In this document: positions 21,650 to 34,170 of the stretch, in pieces
How the letters are laid out: each line of letters begins with the position of its first letter
Position numbering within the stretch: position 1 is the stretch's first letter
Assembly: GCA_019055375.1 (NCBI GenBank)
Contig: JAHQIW010000383.1
Coordinates: 1-64,000, forward strand
Direction of reading: 5' to 3'
DNA: 64,000 nucleotides
Source: Parelaphostrongylus tenuis
Lineage: Eukaryota; Nematoda; Chromadorea; Rhabditida; Metastrongylidae
The notes under the pieces: model-generated
What the model saw: the letters and a program-made list of their open reading frames with translations, nothing else
Database searches by the model: none
What the model was told of the DNA's origin: nothing
Program-made: the position numbers and the translations under genes

Positions 21650-23820
21650 AATACAATCAGTCAAACATCTCCATTACTTCTTTAGAAAAAATCACCAGAC
21701 CTGGATTTCAATTGCATCAAGCAAAAATCAACACTCAACATACTCACCGCTTTTTATGTGTGTTCCACTGAATGATCCAAGTGGAGATCACCGGAAAGAG
21801 AGACACATAGGCTCGTATGCACTCCACCCATCAAAACAACACTCTTATATACTGGCTCATATCACGAGTGTTTACGAGGCATTCCTCCCTGCGGTTTATG
21901 GTTGGATTGGTCGTATTAAAAGATTATTGCGCTTTAATTATCGACGATGTGATATCGCATGCAGTGTGCAGCATTATTTTGTCGAACTAAACGCTGTCTT
22001 GCAATTTTCAAAGACTATGCTAATTTTCGCCATTGTATGGAATAAAAAGATACATAACTGTTAGATTGATGTTGTGATACTTTATTTTGGAAGGACATTT
22101 GACTTCTTATTCATTTGTTGTAATGTATGAGAGTGAATTGCTGTTGATATGACAAATAAAAGATATATATATTGAAATATGAGTAAATCTAAGTAAACCG
22201 GTATAAGAACGTTGAGTAATAGATCGAATTTCTCCTTTCGTAAGGAACTGGTTTTCACCCGCAAAGATGCAGTATTTTGGAGGAAAGATTCGCGATGTTT
22301 TCAGTACCAACAAACTTAGTGTGGTCTTTTCTATCATATTCTATCATTTACCCAAAACGTATTTCCCTTTAGTGACGATCAAAAGCTGATGTTAATAGGA
22401 AACACTGTCGCTGGAGTAATCCGGTCAATCGGCAACGCTTTGTATACAAAGCGAAATATCAGCACCGGTCTTTAACATGTTAACGTCGAAGAACTCCGTT
22501 ACTCACGTTCAACACCAAACCTAAACACTAAAAAAAACAGTAGAACCAAAAATCTGTTTGGAACCTGCATAACCAAAGCCTGTCAGTTTGAATGGGCTTA
22601 CGGCCAATATGTGCCGCCAGACAAAACCCACTAAAAGCTGGCTGGTGGCACCTACAATAGTTGATTTCGTAAAAGGAAAGCTAACAATGCTTGGCCCGAC
22701 GATGTAGGGGTAGCACGGGCTATCGATATAGATAAAACGTAGGTTCATATCTCCCTTGCTGTCTGCCTCTTAGGGTGGAACATTTCGCATACCACTGGAC
22801 AGTGCTTGAGTAGAAGAAAGAGAAGGAGAAGAAGAAGAGTGCTTTTGTAGTGCCGAGGTTCACGGTTTCAGTTGAGCCTCAATATTTTTTGGTTGCATTT
22901 CACATAGTGCTCTACGACAAAAAAGAGTAGACACAAAAAATCTGAAATATTTCACTTCATATTTGCAGGCAAACAAGTTATTCGAAAATATTTTTAATGC
23001 AAATCTACCATACACAACTGATTCCTTTGATCGCTGGTATTTCGCTTATCGCCTTTACCACTTCACTACATTCAATCTCAAGAAATACTACGTACTAAAA
23101 TTTAACAGCAATTTCCCTTCCTCTGTTTTCTCTCTGTTTGGTGGACAATATTTACCTACACATACTTTGATAGCGAAACAAGGACAGAAAGAAAAAAAAT
23201 ACAGCAGAGAAATTGAAATTCATGAGCAACATGGCTAATGGAAGATAACAAATTTTTTAGTCTCTGTATTGCAGTCAGTTCAGTAATGGTGACATTAATA
23301 GTTCACCGTTAGCTTACGAAACACACTTGTAGTCCTGTGGTTACCTTTAATAGAGAGATGAACGTTAAGCGGTTGATTATAAGTGTGAGAGTTGACGGAT
23401 CTGAAATAATCGTGGAACTAGGTAATGATCAATAGCAACATTCACATTCTAGCATTGGCTAAAATGAGGAAAATTTCACCCCGATAGCCTTCTTTTACAG
23501 GGTGCAGAACTTTAGCGAAATGCTCGTAAAGTTCTGATGAGACTAAGTTTGGTTGACTATGTAATGTTTTGGAGTCTTAAAAACAAAACTGCGTTGTTCA
23601 TCTTACGATGGGTGTAATACAACGTGAGCTCAAATCCACGGATTATTACATAGCGTCAAATGGTGAAAATAAAAATGATTTTTTCTGCACTTTTGCTCAC
23701 TTCTTAAGAAGATAACTTGATGCTATGTAATTACCAGGTTAGAAGGAAATGAAAGGAAATTGATGTGTTGCTCAGTAGAAGATGGTGACCATTGCTTTCT
23801 TGTGTGTCTCTTAATCTTAG
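21650..23820. other. No gene recognised
   Basis: Several open stretches occur (21642-22064 +, 140 codons; 22521-22748 -; 22963-23238 +, preceded by ATTTGCAG). None contains a motif I recognise, and none joins to a neighbour by convincing splicing. Confidence 0.4.
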
Positions 23821-23829
23821 GACTGCACT

Positions 23830-24596
23830 TACAAGGCTCATCTGTTGACTTTAGTCACTATTACGATGTTCACGAGGAACGGATGGGTTTCGAATGCCCC
23901 ATTCACGCTCAACGGAGCAACAATCTCTGAATGCTCCAGTTACGTCTATCTAGGTCGTGAAATCAACATTACGAACGACCTAGCTCCAGAGTTGAGCAGG
24001 AGAAAAAGAGCGGCTTGGGGAACGTTTAAGAGCATTGAAGACGTACTGAAGAGGACTGAGAACATCTGACTCCGCGCCCACCTTTTTGACTCAACGATTA
24101 TCCCTACCCTAACGTATGCAGCAGAAACCTGGTCGTTACGTAACAGGATGAAAGATCATTTGGCGTTATTGAACGCGCAGTCGAAAGGCCGATGATAGGA
24201 GTATCTCGTATCTCGCAGATGAGAGAAAGAAACCAAAGTTCCAACCTACGTCAACGATCGAGGATCAGAGACGCCGTTCAACACTCCAGGATATCGAAAA
24301 TAAGGTGGGCCGGACAAGTGATGCGCTTCAACGACAACCGATGGACGAGAACCGTTACCGACTGGATTCCTTGGGAAATCTAGCGCTCTACAGGAAGACC
24401 ACCGACCCAATGGTCCGATTTTTTCACGAAAGCTACAGAAGAAAGATATGATGCTTAGCGAGTCTCTAGAACAAGGAGGACCCACTGGGCTTCTCTTGCA
24501 CGCGATAGGGAAAAATGGAAAAGTTGCTGATACCCGCTTGAGTCACTCGACGATCAACGGGATGACAGGTGATACAGGTGATACAGGTGGCGGTAA
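23830..24596 (+). mobile_element. RTE-type LINE, 3' end, 5'-truncated
   Basis: The frames read the end of an RTE reverse-transcriptase polyprotein: FTRNGWVSNAPFTLNG, YVYLGREINITNDLAPEL, then RAHLFDSTIIPTLTYAAETW, SKIRWAGQVMRFNDNRW and GRPPTQWSDFF. A TGA at about 24067, a frameshift near 24190 and a TAG near 24380 break it. It ends in a short tandem repeat (GATACAGGT units at about 24567-24592), as RTE elements often do. The RT catalytic core is absent, so this is a dead, 5'-truncated insertion. Confidence 0.85.
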
Positions 24597-24689
24597 TTTT
24601 ATTGAATTCTTTGTTCAAGTTTTGATTTAGAACCTGTTTCACTTATTTGTCTATCTTTAGTATTGCTTAAGGATCGTAAAAATCAAAAG

Positions 24690-25730
24690 TATCGAGGTAG
24701 TTGAGCAGCTCAAGACGGCAATGAAACACTACCGATATTGTTGAAATCAACTAATTTCAAGGCAGCAAGTTTGTATCGAACCGTGAGACTTTTCAGAGAG
24801 ACTAGAGTAATTGGGAGCCGTCCTCGTAGAAGCCGCCCAACCACCTATTCTACTCCGGAAAGCATTCAGAAGATTCTTTGCCAGATTCAACAAAACCCAA
24901 GACGTTCAATGCCCAAAATGGCTCGAAAAGCTCAAAAATAGCTAATGGATCGCCCGAAACATTGTCAAAGACATGCTGAAGCTGTGCAGGTACAAGATCG
25001 CTCATGTTCACTTTCTGGGCAGAAATATGAACGAAGAAGAGCTTCCAAAGGCTTGCCTGATGATTCGTGTGGTCATTGGTGGCCGTTTGTCGTAGTGCTT
25101 TACATGAGAAGAAATACATGAATGAGAAGAAATTAATGGTCAGACTACTCTAGAATACCCTGATTCGACTAAAGCTTTCCAAGAAGGGTCAGCAGAGATT
25201 TGAAGTAGCAAAAACTAGGGTCGCGATAATTTTCCGACTTATGTAATGGTCCGGGTCGGCATTTGCGACGTCAGAAAGACGCCGTTGGTCTTCATCAACA
25301 AAAACGTACGTTAAAATCAGCGCTACCAGCTCTCAGCAGCAAGGTTTACGGAGCATACGAGAAGCATAGAAATCTCAAAATTTTGGCTTCAACGGATTTA
25401 CGCTTCAATAGGGCTATGCTTTGCGTATTCGGCCGTTGAACGAATGGCATCTTTCAAGAGCAGCTTCGAGGCTTTTCGCTCAACGGCATTTGGTCGTGAA
25501 ATTCTCCAGATCTCAACCTAGTCGATTATTCCGTGTGGTCCCTACTGGAAGAAGAAATCGAGGCTATTTGCTGCACTTACGGAGACTCGCTAAGAACGGT
25601 TTTGACATGCGCTCAACACGAAATTATCGTGGAAACATATGCGAGCATAGCTGGAAATTTTCGCAAGCGAATTCTCAGCCATATAGAGGAATGACGGGGC
25701 AATTTTGAAAATTTCTTATAAGCCTTTTCG
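24690..25730 (+). mobile_element. Tc1/mariner-superfamily transposase relic
   Basis: The N-terminal helix-turn-helix part is readable at 24738-24941 (SLYRTVRLFRETRVIGSRPR, then NPRRSMPKMARKAQ). Distal pieces follow in other frames: FINKNVR-like sequence at about 25300, then SPDLNLVDYSVWSLLEEEIE at about 25510-25570, the block with the third catalytic acidic residue, and a tail ending IEE-stop at about 25693. The middle (24950-25280) is badly shifted. The DLN-x-VDYSVW form resembles Tc1-related nematode and insect families rather than the mariner copies elsewhere in this window. Terminal repeats were not found. Confidence 0.75.
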
Positions 25731-25739
25731 TTTATTTTT

Positions 25740-28700
25740 GTAATTATTGATCCGATAAAAGCAGAAATCCCTTTAGTTGAATGAATTTAATTGTTCAGAC
25801 AGGATTTTTTGTGCTGTTGAAATATCTGAAAAAATTGCGAGAACTTCTTACGCACTCTATACTTTACGTTATACATGATAGATCCACGACAGTTGGCGCA
25901 CAACCGTCTGAAAGCGCATTCCGGGTCCTTTTGCAAAATGTGATGGAACCGTTGACTCTAGTGCGGAGAGCAAAAGAATAATTAGCGCATTTGAAAAAAA
26001 TATTCTTTGCAGAATTCCTTCCATTCATATAGGTTTCGCACCTTCAACAATAGCGCGTAGTATTATAGGCTAGGAGAAGGAGTTGAACATGAGTTTGAGA
26101 TATAGAAAAGAGCTATAATGATATTATATGATAGAGTGCTAAGCTTCATAACTTTCAGCGGTAGCGAAATATCGGCCAAACTGATAGGCAAGCTGTTCAA
26201 CAAGGTGATCGAGATGTTCTGGTTCGTAGCCATCTACTCTCATCTCTCTATTCCTTCGAGCAGAGTCATCACGTTTCCTCTACAAGTCGGCAACTTACTA
26301 TCCTTGAGAAACACCTCTTTCACTGATTTGATCTGCTGGTTTTTGTGGTTCCTAAAGACAGTTGCCTTCTTTGGAGTGAATTTTGCTGCATCTAATGTAC
26401 TGGATTATTAACGTTTCAAAGCAGCACGGCCTCTAAAGATTACAGTGGAAACATGCACGCTGACCTTCAATGAAATATTTCGTTAAAGATGGTAGTTCTA
26501 ATATGAGCGGCTCCTTGAATCAATGGTTAAAATTTGAAAAAATCAATGTAAATTAGAGAATGATAAGCACGCTTCCAGTGTACTCTAAAAATCTTTTCAA
26601 TGCGCTACAGCAAAAAAAAAAACTAGATTATGTTTCACACTCAGCGCATTTTCTGCTGAATAGAGCGTTTATAGAGGCTTTTAACATCACTATAAACGCT
26701 TAAATAATTTCAATAATTTCAATGATGCAACTGATTCTTCAGAAAGACTTTTAAATAAGCTGTCACAACCAAAAGAAGACTTAGCTTTGCACTCTGCGCG
26801 CATTTCTTGTCGGTTAAGGTGTGGCGAGTGTCTGAGTATCGATCGCTCGGTTGGTCGATCGCAGCGCCACTTACATGTGGTGCGAGATCGTTTTGAAAAC
26901 TCTAGATAAAATATATGGCTCTTATACCTCAAGATTTGTCTACTCGTTCATATGCTTTTCCTGCATAGGCTAGGATGGTCAGGCCTAGGCTTATTGGTGG
27001 ATATATTTGACAATATAAAGTGAATATCAAAAACCTAGGCTTAGTGAACGATTAAGCGAAGTTTCTTCTACAATTGTAAAACAAAAATCTAAAAATTCAT
27101 GTAAAACAGGAATAATTCTTCAAATAATTGGTAAGAAAATGAGTACCAGTGTTCGCCGTTTTTGAGACGTAATTTTATTTTTACTCATACAACGCTGTAG
27201 GACAGCCTTTCTATCCACTGTAGGACAGCCTTTTTCAGTCATTCTCAAAAAATGAATCGATTATTGAAGAATACCAGCACACCTACATCCACTTAGCGCA
27301 CCACACGCGGAAGCCACCCAATAATCGCAGATTTTCATACCTTCGCACAACTTTGATAGCATTATGGAACTCGTTGAGAAGGTGTACTTCGCTGGGTCTT
27401 GTTGCCAAGCGAAAACCATTTGAACATTGAAGGGCATCTTCATAAGGTGCATTATGCACGCCCATCCTTTCACCCACTTACGTGATTGATTTTATCGTCA
27501 TGTAGAATGGCTGACTTCATAAATACAATTTCTCGAACAAACTACGTCGTATCTCAGATAAATTCTTTCGAAATATTGAATACATGTGGCTAGTCTTCAA
27601 ACATGTCGTGGATTGATGCGGGTTCAAATGCTGGAAAGTTCAGCTTTCCAATAAATATTGACTTTCGTTTAGCTAGCATCTCGTTTAGCTAGCATTTGAG
27701 GCGTGGATGGCCTCAAATACGACATGCAGTAATGTCACTTCCGTTATCGTCGATTACTACGTTATTCTGGCCATTGTGATCGTTATTCCTCTACTTAACT
27801 GTATCATGCTAATCTCTTTGAGAGTTTAACACAAGGTTAGTAACAATTAAAGTAGAAATGCCTCCCAGCATCAACTATTGTTTCTTTGATGAATGTGTGA
27901 CTCAAAGGCGAGTCTGTAAATTTTCCACTTATTTCCGTCGTTAAAAGTGAAGCACGGTGCTTTGTGCTCTTTCTAGAAACTAGCCGAGTATCATATGTTA
28001 TTCTAGAGTCAAAAAACAGCATTGACCTCCGGATCAATGGAGCTCCTTTAGTAAATTTGACATGTCGACGTATTTACTAGGTGACAGTTCATGCTGGACG
28101 CTTTTCATTAGGATGTATAAACTATCCAATCCACCTGACTTTTGATACTTTAACGTGCACATCGTTGTCTTAAATCTTTCATCGTTGTTGTAGATCAGAA
28201 CATCTGATTACCTCATTCACTTGTGTGACACGAGGTACTCGCTGCATCGCGTCGTCGAGTGTATTTAAATAACACGGAGTGGTCCTTTATTGTGCTTATG
28301 CACCAACCAGACTTCAGGCAGGTATTATAAAGCGCAAAGTATCGTGGTTCAAGGGTGGGGACCAGGTTACATGTTTCTATGCCTTTTCACTACATGACCA
28401 ATGTTATAAAAAATCCTCCGTTCTTTGTGCTCATCCTGGAACTATATTTTCTGTATATGTTATTCTCTCAGCGCAGACAAATACAGCTAGATTATTCGGT
28501 GACGATCGTCCCAATAAGTTAATTAAGAGTAAACGTTTCAGATTCAACTCAAAAAACGAAGATTTCCTTAGACCTCAACATTATTGATTAGTATATGTAA
28601 ATATTAGAGACTTGTCTCGTTTAGCCGACAAGAGGCTGATCATAGTAGTAATAGTAACTATAGTAATGATATAATCTGACAATGTATACTTTCATGAAGC

Positions 28701-29880
28701 CTTTTATAGGTGCTTATGCAGTTATATGTTATCTCTGCTGTGTCTGATGTGAATTTTCACTTCACATGCGCGCAGTGTAACATGTTCGTCGGTGATTCCT
28801 TTATGTAAGAAAATTTTCCTCCGAAAGGGAATGACTCGACGAAAGGCAGTTAACTGCCAGCGCTGCAACGCCTAAACACGTGTATTGCGATGTATAAGTG
28901 CCCATAAAAGGTTTTATGAGTGGCTCAAAAAATCTTGAGTGATTGGCAAACGCCAAGTTGTTAGAAAAACTTTTGCTCTGCAACTATGATCTAATTTTCT
29001 GAATGCAATGCAACTCCCAGTAGTCGGCACCAGTATTAGCAGGTGGAGAATAATGTAGCAACACTTTTATGACCGGTTTCCTCTTGCCTCGCTATGGTCA
29101 CTTAGTGCTTTAATGATTAGAAGATCAGCTGGGTCAGATCGCCACATCTTCTCAATAGCTTATCGTCTCAGAGTTTTAAGAACTCGTTCCTTGTGTTAAT
29201 TTACACTACATAATTTGAAATTCGGGCTACAGTAGGTCGTCATCAATTGCATACGAGTTCAACATTCCTATTTGGATAGTAAGGTAACTGCAAACGATTG
29301 CTAGATAATAATTATTCTTTATTGGCAATATAGCGTCTAACCAAGAATTTTTTTGTCCACTGGAAACATAGAGATGGAATGAAATTGTACGAGGATCAGA
29401 AGACTTCTCCCATTGGATCATAGGTTTTCCTTGAATGAGCTAAATGAAAGCTAATCGTGTACGAGAGAGCAGTTCTTTTCTGTAACGGTTGGTATTATCG
29501 AAATTTTGTGCTCCAATGGAAAGAGTTTTTCATAATTCCGACGGTGCCCACTCAAATATCTCTCATTGGCAAAAACATTAAATGGAAGTGCGCTTTTTTA
29601 AACAGGTAAGGTGCTTATGTGGCTGTTCAATGGCTCAAAATGTCCGAAAAGCCCAAAGAGTTCCCTCACATATATTTCAGACTGTACGAAAATGCACTAT
29701 TCATTTGCCCTCAAATTATTTTCACTTCATTGGTCCTTTATTTGGAAACAAATGGGCACTGTTTTTTACTCAAACATTCCCATGGGAATTACGTCATGCA
29801 CTGGATGGATAAGCATAATATTAGTCAATTTTCACCCAATCTTGAGGGTAAATTTATTATTTATTACATCATTTCATGAG
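25740..29880. other. No gene recognised
   Basis: More than 4 kb without a supportable exon. It contains a perfect 11-bp inverted repeat (AGCGTTTATAG...CTATAAACGCT, about 26663-26699). Overlapping + frames at 29582-29892 are open but have no motif. Confidence 0.45.
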
Positions 29881-29889
29881 TTTTGGCAC

Positions 29890-30225
29890 TGAAGAAAAAA
29901 AACACCAAATTTATTAACCAGAAGTAATTAGTTGCATGATTGTTTCGTCATTCGAGTGCTCATTTTTTCACCAGTTTTTCAATATACAGCTTTTCTATAC
30001 TTGCTTTGAGATGGAGCTATCCAGGAAGCAAATTTCTTCTTACTTGTGCACAAATGGCGCGTAGGGGAAAATGCTAGTGAAGCGGCGAACAAGATCAATG
30101 GAGCCTGGTACAATGACACAGTTGCAGAAAGGACGACTAGGAGGCGGCTCGCGATGTTCTAAGCTAGAGAGAACAGTCTGAAGGATCAGTTGGCTTCGGC
30201 CGTCCACAGGAAGCTCCATTAATAT
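29890..30225 (+). mobile_element. Mariner N-terminal fragment
   Basis: At about 30050-30200 the frame reads NASEAANKINGAWYNDTVAE and RTTRRRLAMF, the paired helix-turn-helix DNA-binding region of mariner transposases. It is preceded by a mariner-like 5' leader (GAGATGGAGCTATCCAGGAA). A stop follows at the end of the second helix-turn-helix. Only the 5' third of an element is present, and the copy runs directly into the inverted copy that follows. Confidence 0.7.
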
Positions 30226-30456
30226 TGCGCACCACTTCACTAGCAGTTTTACCTAAGCGAAAGTCGTACATGAGTAGCAAGCGATTATGTTTTGAAGACA
30301 GCTCTATCTTAAAGCAAAAATAGGCAGGTTGTATAGCGAAGTGTTTGCAAGAAAATCTCCAATTGACCCGTACCAAAATCATGCAGTTTTGATCAGTTTG
30401 GTAAATCATTTTGATGTCTATTGTTCTAGTGTCAAAACTTATATAACGACCTAACA
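30210..30456 (-). mobile_element. Mariner N-terminal fragment, inverted partner
   Basis: The reverse complement begins TTAGGTCGTTATATAAGTTT (terminal-repeat-like), continues through a leader like the preceding copy (GAGCTGTCTTCAAAACATAA) and reaches GCTAGTGAAGTGGTGCGCAA, the first helix-turn-helix. The two fragments meet tail to tail at about 30210-30225, making a large imperfect palindrome. Confidence 0.65.
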
Positions 30457-30459
30457 TAA

Positions 30460-31605
30460 AGTTATATTAGATCTCTAAAAATTCATGCTATAAAAAATCG
30501 AAAGTGGTAAGACATGGAAAATCGGAAAGATGGCTAGAAATCTTTAAGCATTTCACTGTCTTATTTTCTGCCTCCCAAGATGTTGCTGCGGTTGCTGTTC
30601 GCTCTAGTCATTCCCACCAATTAAAAGTAACATTTTCTACGTACGTCACTTTTGTACTAATAATCAATTTATCAGAGAAATTGTACGTCGTCAGTAACAA
30701 TGATGTCAGAAAACTTTTTGCCTCGAAAAGTAGAATTTCGTCAGAAGATTTACATTCTACGAGTGCATCATCGGAAGGAATCATTGCTTCTGCTTGGTTT
30801 TGTTTCTGCTTGGTTTTGTTTTTAAAAGAGGGCAGGAAATAGAGGAAAAAACATATTTTTACATCTTTGCACTAAGTAGGTTGTATGCTTTGATAAATAA
30901 TTCAAGAGGGTTTATGAACTAAAATTTTGCAGAATTATTTGATTTTAGCTTGATAGCTGTACTACTTCATTTTCAACTTCCTCAAATCGGTGTCAAGAAG
31001 TTAGTTTCAAAAGTAACCGCATGGTTTTTCCCAACAGCTGGGCGCAATATCCCTACACTCTAACGTTGTCTCATCCATAAGTAAACACTGGATTTTTTAC
31101 AGGTGACTGCCATCATCCCTTACAAAGGAACGTACAGTCAGGCACAGATCAATTAAACGTGTGCTACAGCGCTAATGCTGACGAAGAAAATGAAGAAGAC
31201 ATCACTTTGATGATGTTTCAAAATGAATGTTAACCGTATTCTAATGATATTTTGATAATGTTCTGTTGACGATAATCTGGGTCGAATAAGTTGCAGAACG
31301 AAAATATTCAAGCCTTAGCGTTTGTCACGAAATTAGCGTAGCAGGAAGTATTTACTGAAATTTATCAATAATGGTCTATATCTCCTCTATTGCTATCAGT
31401 ATGTTGCTGAGATTTTAGCGGCCACTTCGCTATCTTCAAACTACTTGCTTTGTTTCTATGGTCTCTTCCTGTCGCTGACAGCTTGTCAAAATTCAACATC
31501 TCAGTGGCTTTGACGTATATCAATAGCATCCTATAATTCCAATAAAAAATCAATCACGCACTTCAATTCAATGAAAAAATTTTCATATATTCTCTGAAAT
31601 TTGTT
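30460..31605. other. No gene recognised
   Basis: An open + stretch at 30504-30842 (112 codons) has no motif. Nothing else is supportable. Confidence 0.45.
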
Positions 31606-31611
31606 CTATAA

Positions 31612-31750
31612 CCCTTTGAGGACCATGTGGGACGTTTCGTCCCACACCGCGTGACGTCGTGTCTCACTCAGCTATTTTTAAGGGCGGCGTCGTGCCCCGT
31701 GAAAAAGGCGGCACATCCCGCGGAAAGGCAGACGCAGACGACATGATGGG
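31612..31750. mobile_element. Possible piggyBac-type MITE, 139 bp
   Basis: Starts CCCTTTGAGGACC and ends GATGGG, with ATAA before and TTAA after, close to the TTAA duplication of piggyBac insertions. It is GC-rich against its surroundings. Inside is a perfect hairpin GTGGGACG-TTT-CGTCCCAC. The two ends are not long inverted repeats of each other, which lowers confidence. Confidence 0.4.
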
Positions 31751-32299
31751 TTAAAGGAGACGAACACAGGTTCTGAGGGAGTATTATCACCATGAAATGA
31801 TGGAATTTCATTGAAGCTTCTATAGAGGCGAACTTAGCAAAAAGATATCTATGTCTTCCATATTTTATTTATATTTTTTAAATTCAGCAAGAAAATTACA
31901 TTGCAAAATGATAACGATAGTGAAAACGACTACGAAATGGTACCGCAAGCCACGTAGTAAAAATATCTTGTTTCATTACCCTTGGTAAAAACGTTCCATA
32001 CATCGTCCGATGTGTTTACTGGAAGGGAACAGAGAGTGGAATCCTTGAAAATGGCTTGGGATATAGTCATTTCCACTGCCTACAAAGCTGCAGCAACTCG
32101 GTTTAGGTTTAGAGTAATAACGCAACCCTGAACGGTAGCTCCAACGAAAGCAAGGTCCCGTTAATTCTCTTTTTCTATTTGAAAGACATAAGTATAGCTA
32201 TAAAACTCTGTTTGAAAAGTGCACACTTGGAGAAATCGTAACGATTATTGAAATTTCACCGAATAGTTTAAGGAACCAACTGTTCGCAACTGTTTATAC

Positions 32300-32900
32300 G
32301 ACCGTTTACGTTAAACGAAAGAATGCATGATATGCCCTAACGGTAGAGACGGGGATTACATGAGCATGGGTACAGTCTACCTAAGTTCTTGTAAAACGTG
32401 CAGCGGTGTATATATTGGCAAAACGAGAAGACTCCTCTATATCTGTATGAAGGAACATAAAATACCATTAGGATCGCATAGGGCACAGGTGCAAACTCGC
32501 AGAGAAACGAAAAACTTCAGCGCGCAAAATACTCGAAAATTCTGGATTTATACTAAGAATCCAGTAATAAATCGGAAAGATTAATGCCCAGTGATTAGTA
32601 GTGATTTCGTTCCAAACGAACACATTTCTCTCTCATATATTACTCGGTGCGGCTGGTCCACAATATTGACTAGTGAACTGGTGAACAACATAATACGGTT
32701 ATTATTTTGATAAAAGCTGACTACTATACATTCCAGCTTCTACGATTTCTGTTAGGTTCACTTTATCTGGTTGTTAAAAGTGTTCACCTCTGTAGATAGC
32801 ACGTCAATTTGGCTTCTTCAGGCTCTGACGAAGGCGAAACTGCCGGAACGTAAACCACTGATACAAACTTTATTGTACCATTTCGTACAAAGTAAACATC
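32300..32900 (+). mobile_element. Penelope-like element, GIY-YIG domain and 3' end
   Basis: The frame 32327-32584 (85 codons) reads GTVYLSSCKTCSGVYIGKTR, a GIY-YIG endonuclease start (here VYL...VYIG), then an Arg-rich helix, KEHK, GSHRAQ and KNPVINRKD, the order found at the C-terminus of Penelope-like retroelement polyproteins. After the stop, the 3' region carries CAGGCTCTGACGAAGGCGAA followed by ACTGCCGGAACGTAAACC (32820-32857), the terminal hammerhead-like motif. The reverse transcriptase is missing upstream, so this is a 5'-truncated copy. Confidence 0.85.
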
Positions 32901-33189
32901 ATGTATTAACAATCTCGCGTTTGCTGAACAAAATAAAGTTAGGGAAGAGCTGTTTGATTATAAGAGAACAAATGAGAAACTGGCCTCATTCGCTGGAGAG
33001 GAATTCTTTATGGGAGTGTTAGTAACCATCCGAAGCTTCTAGCTACAACTACTTCGTCGGTTTTCGAAAAAACCCTGTTATAACGCTGAAAAGTAGACAT
33101 AAAACTTTGTCTCAGACGTGCATTTTTTTTGCCGAAGAGAGATCATTGTCCAGACTATTATTAATCAATCGATAGCGTAATCGTCTTTG

Positions 33190-33480
33190 ATTCCAACGCC
33201 GTGCTAATATCCTGGAAAGATGGTTCTCTGAAACGCAGGAGGTAAAATAAATTGAATTCACATCTTCGTTCAAGGGGGTCTTTGGCCAATTCATGTGCGG
33301 CTGGCTGAGACAGCCACATGCACTGGCGCGATGCCGTACGACAGGTGCAAGGTCTGTCGATCATCGCGCCAGCGCACGTGGTTGCCTCAGCCAGCCACAC
33401 GTGAAGTGGTCAAACACCCCCTTGATCCAAAGACACTGATGATAAATTTACTCATCAAGTATCAGACACGAGGTTTCTAT
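33190..33480. repeat. Large inverted repeat (MITE-like hairpin)
   Basis: Arms of about 85-130 bp read CAAGGGGGT, GGCTGGCTGAGACAGCCAC and CACTGGCGCGATG on the left and CATCGCGCCAGCGCACGTGG, CCTCAGCCAGCCAC and ACACCCCCTTGATCC on the right. They enclose about 28 bp (CCGTACGACAGGTGCAAGGT...). Arms are imperfect. No coding content and no clear target duplication were found. Confidence 0.7.
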
Positions 33481-33689
33481 GACAATAATTATCCACAATA
33501 CGTGGATTTTTTTAACGATTTTACTTATTCGGAGTGTCAGGGTCAAATAACACGCAATTCAATCGGTCAAGCTCTACTTCAACACTTTTTATTTGTGTTT
33601 TGTAAGTTTTCCACTTAATGATGGAGACTTATAGAACTTATGTAAATGGATACTGTGATTCACTCTAAAGAATAGCTTTGAAAACGTAG

Positions 33690-34170
33690 TCAGGGATTGT
33701 TCATTTCAGGATTGACATCAATGGTTTTGCTTATGGAGTTTGTTCAACTTTCCCAAGTATTTCACGCTATGAACGTAGAATTTTCTTGACGACGATGGCG
33801 AATTCTACATCAGAACACTCTCCGTTATGACACTCTGTCCTATGAGATCCTAGTAGAGTCCCTGATCTAACTCTGAGTCTGTCAACTAGTTGTTCCTTCA
33901 TGTGGATAAGGAATGAACCTTTATATGGATGAGGAGTGGTATATCTAGCTTGCCAACATGTTCGTTCTCATAACTTGAAGGGTAGCTTAAAAGCGATTTT
34001 CATTTCGCTAAAGTCAACATATGGTCTCTCCTCTAAATCTATTCTAGTTAACTGCAATGGATACCGAAAGTGGTTAGGTGTTATGCCTATTTCAGGAGTT
34101 TTTCCTACTATTCTTCTTTGTGGTAGTCGTTCAGAAAATGCTTCTCGCAAGCGAACTTTTTATGTGTGAA
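33690..34170 (-). mobile_element. Penelope-like element C-terminal fragment
   Basis: The - strand at about 33890-33780 reads VDRLRVRSGTLLGSHRTECH and NGECSDVEFAIVVKKI, the middle of the GIY-YIG domain of Penelope-like elements (GSHR motif shared with the + copy at 32.5 kb). Upstream frames at 34150-33968 (RIVGKTPEIGI...) may belong to it but are not diagnostic. Many stops. Confidence 0.6.

Noticed and set aside
24567..24594. GATACAGGT repeats considered as a CRISPR-like or regulatory array
   Set aside because: Three 9-bp units at the end of an RTE element; ordinary LINE 3' microsatellite.
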